Assembly: GCA_023390395.1 (NCBI GenBank)
Contig: JAEWCY010000131.1
Location: forward strand, 1 to 7,462
Direction of reading: 5' to 3'
Origin: Pseudomonadota bacterium
GTDB taxonomy: Bacteria; Desulfobacterota; Desulfovibrionia; Desulfovibrionales; Desulfovibrionaceae
DNA: 7,462 nt
Below the pieces are notes generated by a model. That model ran no database searches, was not told the DNA's origin, and saw only the letters and a program-made list of their open reading frames with translations. Shown one piece after another: positions 1-5,294 of the stretch. The position numbers and the translations under genes were made by a program. The stretch's first letter is position 1; every line of letters begins with the position of its first letter.

Positions 1-686
1 GTCTCGGCCTCGACGCATTCCACCCGGCCGCGCGTGGGCAAGGGCGTGGCCGCGCCGCCGCCCACCAGCCCGGCCACGACCTCGTGGCGCGCCGCCAGCC
101 GGCCCAGAGGTCCGGTGAAATCGGCCCGGGCGAAGTCGGAGACGACGAAGACCAGGGAGCGGTGGGAAAGCGTGGCCGCGACCAGGGCCAAGGCCGGCCC
201 GGGGTCGGTGCCCCGGCCCACGGGGCGCGCCCCGGCCAGGGCTGCGGCCACGGCCTCGGCCTGGCCGGGTCCCTTGCCCGGGGGCAGAAAGGCCTCGACG
301 CGGTCGGAAAAAAGCGTGAGCCCCACCCGGTCGCGGCCGTGGGCGGCGCTGACGGCCAGGACCACGGCGGCCAGGGCGGCGCAGAAGACGGCGTCGCCGC
401 CGCCCGGACGGACCAGGGCCATGGAGGGGCTCACGTCCACGGCCAGCATGACGGTGCGGCCGCGCTCCTCGCGAAAACGCTTGACGTAGGGCCGGCCGAG
501 CCTGGCCGTGACTTTCCAGTCCATGGCCGCCACGTCGTCGCCGGGAACGTATTCGCGCGATTCCTCGTATTCGAGTCCCGTGCCGCGATAGGCCGAGCGG
601 TAGCCGCCGGCCAGGGCGTCCCTGGCCGCGAAATCGCCGCCCAGGCGCACGCGGCGCGCGGCGGCCAGCAGTTGCCAAGCCTGCAT
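1..686 (-). CDS. DUF58 domain protein (vWA-like), C-terminus cut by window edge
   Basis: Reading the minus strand from the ATG at 686-684 gives 228 residues without a stop before the left edge. Residues about 35-78 carry the DUF58 signature: an EYEESREYVPGDD segment, then MDWKVTAR and PYVKRFREER. A vWA-like beta strand ending in DVSPS (84-88) follows and resembles a MIDAS metal-binding loop. A later VVSDF strand (191-195) also fits the fold. No membrane segment is visible, so this looks like the short cytosolic type of roughly 290-300 residues, with about 60-70 missing. A GGAGG lies about 11 nt upstream of the ATG. DUF58 proteins are usually encoded next to a MoxR AAA ATPase and act with it in poorly understood chaperone or envelope-related roles. 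Here the gene upstream is a FUSC protein, and any MoxR or vWA partner would lie beyond position 1. The family call is firm; the function is not known. Confidence 0.9.
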   Translation of the reverse strand, partial: MQAWQLLAAARRVRLGGDFAARDALAGGYRSAYRGTGLEYEESREYVPGDDVAAMDWKVTARLGRPYVKRFREERGRTVMLAVDVSPSMALVRPGGGDAVFCAALAAVVLAVSAAHGRDRVGLTLFSDRVEAFLPPGKGPGQAEAVAAALAGARPVGRGTDPGPALALVAATLSHRSLVFVVSDFARADFTGPLGRLAARHEVVAGLVGGGAATPLPTRGRVECVEAE

Positions 687-783
687 GCGGTGTCTCGCCT
701 CCCCGCCGGCCCGGCCGGCGCGCCCAGAAGGTAGCAACGCCCGGCCGCGGCGGCAATGCGCGGCCCCTTACGCCCGTGAGAGG

Positions 784-1869
784 CTAGCCCTCCTCCTCGT
801 AGGAACGGATGCGCCGAACGATCTCGGCGGCGTCGGAGGAGCAGGAGAGCATGCCGTGCATGAAGCTGAAAAAGTGCATGACTTCGCTCAGGTCGTAGGC
901 GGCCGGGGCGCGCTCGCGGCGCATGGCCGTGAGTTTCGCCCGGGCCCCGGCCACGGCGGCGGTCAGGGGCTCGAGCGCCGGCAGGGGGCCCTGGCGGCGC
1001 AGGTGGACGGCCAGGGCGCGCAGGATTTCGGCCACGGCCCCTTCCAGGCCCGTGAGCTCCTCGGGCAGGTGCCGGTGCAGCCCCTGGCCGCGCCATTCGG
1101 CGGCCACGTGGTCCATGGCCAGGATGTGCTCGAAGAGCCGCTCGCCCCGGTAGAGCAGCATGGAGCGCAGCGCCCCCTCGTCCCCGCCCCGGCCCTCGAT
1201 GACGGACTCCCGGCGCAGTTCCCGGCAGCGGGCCAGGGTGCGCAGGATGCGGTCCTTCAGGGCGAAGACCTGCCGCTCCACGTAGTCGTCGTGGAGCCGG
1301 CCCTCGACCACCAGGGCGAAGTAGGCGGCCGCGTCCTCGAAGATGGCGGCCAGGCCGTGTTCCATGGCCCGGCTGGCCCGGGAGGGCAGGACCAGGGCCG
1401 AGACGGCCAGGGCGGTGACGATGCCGATGGAGATCTCGAAAAACCGGTCCACGCCCATGGTCAGGGCCGACGTGCCGGGATGGCCGGCCAGGATGACGAT
1501 GACGGCGGTGATGCCGGCCACGCGCGAGCTTTCGCGCAGCTTGGAAATGCCCGTGCACACGGCCAGGGTGACGAACACGGCCAGGCCCACGGCCAGGTAG
1601 GACTGGCCGCCAAGGTGCGCGGCCACGCCGCCGGCCACGGCCCCCAGGGCGGTGCCGGCCAGGCGCGTCCAGGAAGCCCACAGGGAGCCGCCGAGGTTGG
1701 CTTGCATGACGATGACGGCCGTGACCACGGCCCAGTAGCCCTGGGGCAGGGCCAGGGCCGTGACCAGGACGTAGGTGGCCACGGTCGCCGCCGCGGTGCG
1801 CAGGGCGTGGCGCAGCCCCAGCCGGCGCAGGAGCCGCCTCGCTCCGTCCTTCCAATTCTTCCCTGTCAC
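784..1869 (-). CDS. FUSC / aromatic acid exporter-like inner-membrane protein
   Basis: This 361-residue protein starts at GTG 1869-1867, directly behind AAGGAGGAGG (1871-1880), which decides the start. The N-terminal half (about 24-162) is hydrophobic and reads as about six membrane helices. It includes GYWAVVTAVIVMQANLGGS (44-62) followed by a charged W-T-R-L then AGTALGAVAGG. This pattern is typical of FUSC/ArAE proteins, named from fusaric-acid resistance and p-hydroxybenzoic acid efflux. The second half (163-361) is hydrophilic, Arg/Glu-rich and predicted helical, so probably cytoplasmic. There is one FUSC-type membrane half, shorter than the roughly 650-700 residue AaeB-type exporters, so a homodimer is possible. 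Family membership is confident; export of aromatic acids or other toxic organics is inferred, and the substrate is unknown. The gene is 97 bp upstream of the DUF58 gene on the same strand, so co-transcription is possible but unproven. It diverges from the histidine kinase. Confidence 0.88.
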   Translation of the reverse strand: MTGKNWKDGARRLLRRLGLRHALRTAAATVATYVLVTALALPQGYWAVVTAVIVMQANLGGSLWASWTRLAGTALGAVAGGVAAHLGGQSYLAVGLAVFVTLAVCTGISKLRESSRVAGITAVIVILAGHPGTSALTMGVDRFFEISIGIVTALAVSALVLPSRASRAMEHGLAAIFEDAAAYFALVVEGRLHDDYVERQVFALKDRILRTLARCRELRRESVIEGRGGDEGALRSMLLYRGERLFEHILAMDHVAAEWRGQGLHRHLPEELTGLEGAVAEILRALAVHLRRQGPLPALEPLTAAVAGARAKLTAMRRERAPAAYDLSEVMHFFSFMHGMLSCSSDAAEIVRRIRSYEEEG

Positions 1870-1929
1870 GCCTCCTCCTTTTCGGAAGCGGGCTGTGTAT
1901 CCCCGTCGTCCCGGCTTGGGAAGCCCCAG

Positions 1930-1947
1930 GCCGGGGGAGCCCCCGGC
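1930..1947. repeat. 18-bp GC-rich inverted repeat
   Basis: The arms GCCGGGGG and CCCCCGGC are perfect complements around a 2-nt AG centre. On the FUSC transcript it could form a 7-bp hairpin in the leader; as DNA it could be an operator. No T-run follows on either strand, so a simple terminator is unlikely. The structure is certain and its function is not. Confidence 0.5.
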
Positions 1948-1950
1948 GTG

Positions 1951-1979
1951 TTGTGCCCGGCGCGGGCCTGTGCTAAAAG
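1951..1979 (+). promoter_or_regulatory. Weak sigma70-like promoter candidate for the kinase
   Basis: TTGTGC (1951-1956), a 17-nt spacer and TAAAAG (1974-1979) match the sigma70 consensus at three of six and four of six positions. Transcription would start near 1986, placing the hairpin at 1991-2019 at the very start of the kinase leader. The match is weak and unsupported by anything except position. Confidence 0.25.
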
Positions 1980-1990
1980 ACGCCGAACTT

Positions 1991-2019
1991 CAAGACAATC
2001 CCGCTTCGGGATTGCCTTG
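1991..2019 (+). repeat. Imperfect inverted repeat (12-bp stem) in the kinase leader
   Basis: CAATCCCG (1996-2003) pairs perfectly with CGGGATTG (2007-2014) across a 3-nt loop CTT. After one A-C mismatch the stem continues as CAAG (1991-1994) with CTTG (2016-2019). It lies about 110 nt before the kinase start and is not followed by a T-run, so it is better read as a leader structure or operator than a terminator. It stands out because its AT content is higher than its surroundings. Confidence 0.5.
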
Positions 2020-2039
2020 TCCGCATGGAGAAGTCCGCC

Positions 2040-2132
2040 ATGCCGCACCTGCGAAGACGCATCGTCGGCAGCCGCGCGCCGCTGGCGTCTTCCGGATTCC
2101 GCCTCAGCCCGGCCCATCGGAGTCGTGCGTGA
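2040..2132 (+). CDS. Possible 30-codon leader ORF overlapping the kinase start
   Basis: ATG 2040 has GGAG (2027-2030) nine nt upstream and opens a 30-codon frame ending at TGA 2130-2132. An in-frame ATG at 2025 would add five residues but has no ribosome-binding site. The product would be Arg-rich and basic (beginning MPHLRRRIVGS), with no recognisable domain or signal peptide. Its stop overlaps the kinase GTG as GTGA, the geometry of translational coupling. It may be a coupling or leader peptide, or chance in a GC-rich leader. Wobble positions look less GC-rich than in the neighbouring genes, which counts against a conserved protein. Confidence 0.22.
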   Translation: MPHLRRRIVGSRAPLASSGFRLSPAHRSRA

Positions 2133-3754
2133 CCGGCGGCCGGCTGCTCGTTCGCGGCGGTCCGGACCGCGACGCCCGCCTCCTCGCCGCCGGTTTGGCC
2201 GCGCCCGGCCGTCGCACCGGCGCGTTTTCCCCGCAGACCGCCCTGGAAATTTCCCGCGACGCCTTGCCCGACGTGGTGGTGGTGCCCCTTTTCGAGGCCA
2301 CGCCCGAGACGTGCGCCCGGCTTCTGGACCGCTGGCGCGGCCGGCCCGTGCACGCGGTCTTCCTGGCCGAGGCGGACTTCGTTCCCCCCGAGCCGCCGGA
2401 GGGCGAAACCCTGCGCCGGCTTGCCGGCCTCGACGCCCAGGGTCTCGCCGCCGTGCTCGATCTCCTGGCCGAGCGCGACGCCCGGGATATGGCGGCCAGC
2501 CGGGCCGAGGTTTGGCGCGACGCCTTCATCGCCGGCTTCCCGGGCTTCATCGTGGCCTGCGACCCCAGGCTCCGGGTGGCCTTCGCCAACGCGCCGGTGG
2601 CCCGCCGGGCCGGCCGCGACCCCGTGGGGGCTCCCTGCCACCTCGTCCTGCACGGCCGCGACACGCCCTGCCCCTGGTGCCCTCGGGAACTGGCGGAAGC
2701 CGGCCAGAGCGTGGCCATGGAGATCCAAAGCCCGCTGGACGGCCGGTTCTTCTCCATGACCAGCAGCATGCTGCGCCTGCCGGGCGGCGAACCGCTGCTG
2801 TTCACCCTTTGCTACGACATCACCGACCGCAACATGGCGCTTTCACGCCTCAAGTCCCTCAACCGCGACCTGGAGCGGCGGGTGGGTGAACGCACGGACA
2901 CCCTGGCCCGCCAGGCCGAGGACCTGGCCGAGGCCAACGAGCGCCTGCGCGAGCTCGACGCCCTGAAATCCGGGTTCCTGGCCACGGTCACCCACGACCT
3001 GCGCACGCCGCTCACCTCGGTGCTCGGCTTCGCCAAGCTGACGCGCCGGGACTTTCTCAAGGACTTCATGCCCTTTTCCGAGGTCAGCGACACCCTGCGC
3101 CGCCGGGGGGCCCGCATCGCCGACAACCTCGCCATCATCGAGGCCGAGGGCGCGCGCCTGACGCGGCTGGTCAACGACTTCCTCGACCTGTCCAAGATCG
3201 AGTCCGGCCGGCTGGCCTGGAACGACCGGGTCGTCGACCCGTCCGAGGTGGCCCGGGCGGCCATCGACGCCGTGGGCGGCGAGTACGAGCAGAACCAGGC
3301 CATGGCCCTGGTGGTGGACATGCCGCCCGGCCTGCCGCCCGTGCATCTGGACCCGGACCGGCTCATGCAGGTGCTCGTCAACCTCCTCACCAACGCCGTG
3401 CGCCACACCGGCGAGGGCGAGGTCATCCTTTCGGCCAGGCAGTTGCCCCGCCACCGGCTGGAACTGCGGGTGTCCGACACCGGCCCCGGCATCCCGCCCG
3501 AAGAGCGGGAGCGCATCTTCGACAAGTTCCACCAGGCCGGCCGGGGCGACACCACCGACGGCGAACACCGGGGAACGGGCCTGGGGCTGGCCATCTGCAA
3601 GCACATCGTCGAGCGCTACGGCGGCAGCATCCGGGCCGAGGACAGGACGCCGCGCGGCACCGCCTTCGTGGTGGAGCTGCCGGTCTGGACTGGCGGCGAC
3701 GGTGTGCCCGAGCCCCCTGCCGAGCGCCCCAAGCCCGACCTGCCCCTTTCCTGA
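2129..3754 (+). CDS. Soluble PAS-containing sensor histidine kinase with degenerate receiver-like N-terminus
   Basis: The GTG at 2129 with GGAG at 2119-2122 gives 541 residues and no membrane helix, so a cytoplasmic sensor. Residues 1-115 resemble a receiver fold (RLLVRGG strand, PDVVVVPLF strand, then PVHAVFLAEA), but the usual phospho-acceptor Asp position is Pro53. Residues about 129-235 are a PAS domain ending in YDITDRN, with an insert carrying Cys170, Cys181 and Cys184 plus His171 and His175. A coiled coil (about 236-280) leads to HisKA with THDLRTPL (phospho-acceptor His289). The catalytic domain has the N box (Asn418, Asn422), G1 DTGPGI (450-455), F box FDKFHQA (464-470) and G2 GTGLGLAI (482-489), so it should be active. 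About 20 extra residues separate the H-box helix from the LTRLVNDFLDLSKIESGR helix. The last 20 residues are Pro-rich. No response regulator is adjacent, so the partner is encoded elsewhere. The signal is unknown. Confidence 0.92.
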   Translation: MTGGRLLVRGGPDRDARLLAAGLAAPGRRTGAFSPQTALEISRDALPDVVVVPLFEATPETCARLLDRWRGRPVHAVFLAEADFVPPEPPEGETLRRLAGLDAQGLAAVLDLLAERDARDMAASRAEVWRDAFIAGFPGFIVACDPRLRVAFANAPVARRAGRDPVGAPCHLVLHGRDTPCPWCPRELAEAGQSVAMEIQSPLDGRFFSMTSSMLRLPGGEPLLFTLCYDITDRNMALSRLKSLNRDLERRVGERTDTLARQAEDLAEANERLRELDALKSGFLATVTHDLRTPLTSVLGFAKLTRRDFLKDFMPFSEVSDTLRRRGARIADNLAIIEAEGARLTRLVNDFLDLSKIESGRLAWNDRVVDPSEVARAAIDAVGGEYEQNQAMALVVDMPPGLPPVHLDPDRLMQVLVNLLTNAVRHTGEGEVILSARQLPRHRLELRVSDTGPGIPPEERERIFDKFHQAGRGDTTDGEHRGTGLGLAICKHIVERYGGSIRAEDRTPRGTAFVVELPVWTGGDGVPEPPAERPKPDLPLS

Positions 3755-3778
3755 CGCCTGCGTCCTTCGCGACACGCC

Positions 3779-3794
3779 GGGCGGCCGGCCGCCC
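3779..3794. repeat. 16-bp perfect palindrome
   Basis: GGGCGGCCGGCCGCCC is fully self-complementary and lies 25 bp after the kinase stop, before the larger hairpin at 3810-3852. It could form a cruciform or hairpin on either transcript. It has no T-run, so termination by it alone is doubtful. Confidence 0.4.
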
Positions 3795-3809
3795 CGAAAC
3801 GCCCTGTTC

Positions 3810-3852
3810 GCGCGGCGCGCCGCCCCGTCGTCGTCGGGACGGCGCGCCGCGC
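3810..3852. terminator. Long GC-rich hairpin between convergent genes, probable bidirectional terminator
   Basis: GCGCGGCGCGCCG (3810-3822) pairs perfectly with CGGCGCGCCGCGC (3840-3852). After one C-A mismatch a further 4 bp close (CCCG with CGGG) around a 7-nt loop of repeated TCG. The hairpin lies 56 bp past the kinase stop and 27 bp past the stop of the converging lipoprotein gene, the right position for a shared terminator. The flanks have only two Ts on the plus strand and two As on the left, so it is not a classical U-tract terminator. It may act as an mRNA 3'-end stabiliser instead. Confidence 0.5.
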
Positions 3853-3878
3853 CTTCGTGCCAGCGCCCTGCCGGCGCG

Positions 3879-4604
3879 TCAAATGTCGTTGAGGTCGATG
3901 GTGCGCGGCGCGGCCTTGGGCTTGGCCGGCTCCTTGGGTCCGCTCCCCGACGAGGCGGGGGCCGAGACGGCCGGCGACAGGTCGGAACCGGAGGAGCGCT
4001 CGGGGCGCGAGGAGGCCGGCGCGCCCGCGGCGGCCGGCGTCGCTCCCTTGCCCCGGGAGGCGCACAATATCCGCGCCGCCTCGAGGCGCGACCGGGCCTG
4101 GGCCGCCCCGCCCAAATCGCGGGTCACGGCCTGCTGGTAGGCCGCCAGGGCCTTGTCGCACTGGCCGGAAAGCAGCAGCGCGTCGCCCAGGGCCAGGGCC
4201 GCGCGCGGGTCCTTGCCCCCGGCCTTGGCCGCCGCCTCCAGCATGTCCCTGGCCCGGCCGACGTTGCCGTCGGCCAGGGAAAGCAGCCCCAGGCCCTCCA
4301 TGGCCGGCGCGTAGCCGGCATTGGCGGAAAGGGCCGTGGTGAAGGCCCGCTCGGCCTTCTCCCGGCCGTCCCGGACGCAGGCGTCCCCGGCCCGGGCCAG
4401 GGTCTCGGCTCCGGCCCCGGTCCCCACCTTGGACAGTTCCCGGCAGGCCGTGGCGTAGTCCTTGCGGTCGTAGGCGGCGTTGCCCGCGGTCAGGGAATCG
4501 CCCGCGGCAGGCTCGGACGAAGTAAATTTCATGGCGCCGCAGCCGTAGAGGCCGACGAGCAAAACGGCCAGGGACACGGGCGCGGCAAGACGGCGAAAGG
4601 TCAT
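3879..4604 (-). CDS. TPR-repeat lipoprotein
   Basis: The ATG at 4604-4602 sits behind GGAGGTGA (4609-4616), a near-perfect ribosome-binding site, giving 241 residues. A charged MTFRR start, a hydrophobic helix and the lipobox LYGC predict lipidation at Cys22; Gly23 at position +2 does not suggest inner-membrane retention, so outer-membrane anchoring is likely. Helical tetratricopeptide-type repeats span about 38-165, the clearest at 98-130 and 132-165 (ALALGDALLLSGQ, KALAAYQQAV). Four further cysteines (54, 76, 149, 181) could form disulfides in the periplasm. Residues about 186-235 are Ala/Ser/Pro/Lys-rich and probably disordered, ending in RTIDLNDI. TPR lipoproteins usually act as scaffolds in envelope assembly or peptidoglycan machinery; the partner is not known. 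The gene diverges from a two-LysM protein across 122 bp, which supports an envelope role. I recognise no specific named family. Confidence 0.85.
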   Translation of the reverse strand: MTFRRLAAPVSLAVLLVGLYGCGAMKFTSSEPAAGDSLTAGNAAYDRKDYATACRELSKVGTGAGAETLARAGDACVRDGREKAERAFTTALSANAGYAPAMEGLGLLSLADGNVGRARDMLEAAAKAGGKDPRAALALGDALLLSGQCDKALAAYQQAVTRDLGGAAQARSRLEAARILCASRGKGATPAAAGAPASSRPERSSGSDLSPAVSAPASSGSGPKEPAKPKAAPRTIDLNDI

Positions 4605-4642
4605 GGCCTCACCTCCGATTAGCTTCGCTGTGCGATGCCAAG

Positions 4643-4671
4643 GCTATCCCAAAGCCCGTCCCGATTGTCAA
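4643..4671 (-). promoter_or_regulatory. Sigma70-type promoter for the TPR lipoprotein gene
   Basis: On the minus strand, TTGACA (4671-4666) matches the -35 consensus exactly and is followed after 17 nt by GATAGC (4648-4643), which matches the -10 consensus at three positions. Transcription would start near 4636, giving a leader of about 32 nt that includes the ribosome-binding site at 4609-4616. The perfect -35, standard spacing and position make this the best promoter in the window. The same spot reads TTGTCA on the plus strand, so divergent promoters may overlap. Confidence 0.5.
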
Positions 4672-4687
4672 ACCGGCTCCGGGCTGC

Positions 4688-4700
4688 TACGGATTCCGTA
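4688..4700. repeat. 13-bp dyad upstream of the lysM gene
   Basis: TACGGA and TCCGTA are perfect complements around a single T. The site lies 27 bp before the lysM ATG and 17 nt after a TTGTCA on the plus strand, so it would overlap the -10 position of a lysM promoter. It could be a small operator; chance is also possible at this length. Confidence 0.3.
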
Positions 4701-4726
4701 ACCCCACCGCAAACCGGAGGATCGCC

Positions 4727-5257
4727 ATGTTCCGGCGCGCGCTGCTCCTCCTCGTCCTGGCCCTGGCGGCCGGCGCGGCCCGGGCCGAGGACGTCGCCCA
4801 CGTCGCCCGCCCCGGCGACACGCCGGTCGTCCTTTCCAAGACCTACCGCGTCTCCGTGGCCGCCATCCTGGCCCGCAACAAGGGCCTCGACCCCTGCCGG
4901 ATCAAGGTCGGGGACGTGATCCTGGTGCCCCGCCCGGACGGATCGCCGCCCCCGGCCGCGACGCCGCCGCAAAAGCCAAGGGACGACCACCCGGCGTCGA
5001 CCCTCCTGCCCGACGAGGAGCCCGACGGCCTGCGCTACGTGGTCCTGCCCGGGGACAACCCGGCGGCCATCGCCGAGCGCTTCGGCATCCCCCTGGAAAC
5101 GCTCTCCCGGGCCAACCCCGACATCGACCCCAAAAAACTCGCCGTGGGCCGGGTGCTGTCCATCCCCCGGGAAGCGGCCTGCGCCCCGCCGCCCGTGCCC
5201 GTGTCACGCCCCGGCGAAACCGCGACGGGCGCGCCCCTGGCCACCGATTTCCAGTGA
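4727..5257 (+). CDS. Secreted protein with two LysM domains
   Basis: The ATG at 4727 has GGAGG (4716-4720) six nt upstream; the product is 176 residues. Residues 1-20 are a signal peptide (MFRR, hydrophobic core, cleavage after ARA), giving a periplasmic or exported protein with no lipobox. LysM 1 spans about 25-69 (HVARPGDTP to VGDVILVPRP) and LysM 2 about 104-147 (YVVLPGDNP to VGRVLSIPRE), joined by a Pro-rich linker with acidic patches. LysM domains bind N-acetylglucosamine-containing glycans, chiefly peptidoglycan. There is no peptidase, amidase or transglycosylase domain, so it is probably a binding or scaffold protein rather than an enzyme. Cys57 lies inside LysM 1 and Cys152 just after LysM 2. 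The C-terminal tail is short and Pro/Thr-rich. It diverges from the TPR lipoprotein gene, with which it may share regulation and an envelope function; that link is inferred. Confidence 0.9.
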   Translation: MFRRALLLLVLALAAGAARAEDVAHVARPGDTPVVLSKTYRVSVAAILARNKGLDPCRIKVGDVILVPRPDGSPPPAATPPQKPRDDHPASTLLPDEEPDGLRYVVLPGDNPAAIAERFGIPLETLSRANPDIDPKKLAVGRVLSIPREAACAPPPVPVSRPGETATGAPLATDFQ

Positions 5258-5281
5258 CCCGGAGCGCGCCCGCCTTTATTT
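5227..5281 (+). terminator. Possible Rho-independent terminator overlapping the lysM stop
   Basis: GGGCGCGC (5227-5234) pairs with GCGCGCCC (5264-5271), and an inner CTGG (5237-5240) pairs with CCAG (5251-5254). The stem is followed within three nt by TTTATTT (5275-5281). The lysM stop codon (5255-5257) lies inside the structure, so the 5' arm is coding sequence. The internal loops weaken the prediction. It is nevertheless the only hairpin with a clear T-rich tail in the window, and the next gene converges at 5295. Confidence 0.38.
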
Positions 5282-5294
5282 CCACAGCCCCGGA

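Larger units (their letters stand above)
1870..2128. promoter_or_regulatory. Divergent regulatory region between FUSC gene and histidine kinase
   Basis: This 259-bp gap between two divergently transcribed genes should hold promoters for both. It contains the FUSC ribosome-binding site (1871-1880), an 18-bp dyad (1930-1947), a weak sigma70-like candidate for the kinase (1951-1979), an imperfect 12-bp-arm hairpin (1991-2019), a short ORF (2040-2132) and the kinase GGAG (2119-2122). The kinase reading frame stays open upstream of 2129, but that stretch is Pro/Arg-rich and lacks a start with a good ribosome-binding site, so I treat it as non-coding. I found no convincing sigma70 promoter for the FUSC gene. 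Confidence 0.6.

Noticed and set aside
705..719. Small dyad GCCGGCC-C-GGCCGGC upstream of the DUF58 start
   Set aside because: It is short and low in complexity, made of the commonest bases in this sequence, with nothing to separate it from background.
743..765. Hairpin GGCCGCG/CGCGGCC in the FUSC-DUF58 gap as a terminator
   Set aside because: It has only 7 bp with a 9-nt loop and no T-run on the minus strand, and similar GC stems are frequent by chance here.
431..1855. Minus-strand 474-codon frame overlapping the FUSC and DUF58 genes
   Set aside because: It is an out-of-frame reading of two well-supported genes and is Arg/Gly/Pro-rich with no motifs.
1775..2128. Upstream extension of the kinase frame
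   Set aside because: It would overlap the FUSC gene and its ribosome-binding site, is Pro/Arg-rich and non-domain-like, and GTG 1970 and TTG 2012 lack ribosome-binding sites. GTG 2129 has GGAG at the right distance and begins the first plausible folded segment.
685..2889. Very long plus-strand open frame (over 700 codons) antisense to the FUSC gene
   Set aside because: The translation is Gly/Gln/His/Arg-rich without a fold and mirrors the minus-strand FUSC gene. Open antisense frames are expected at this GC content.
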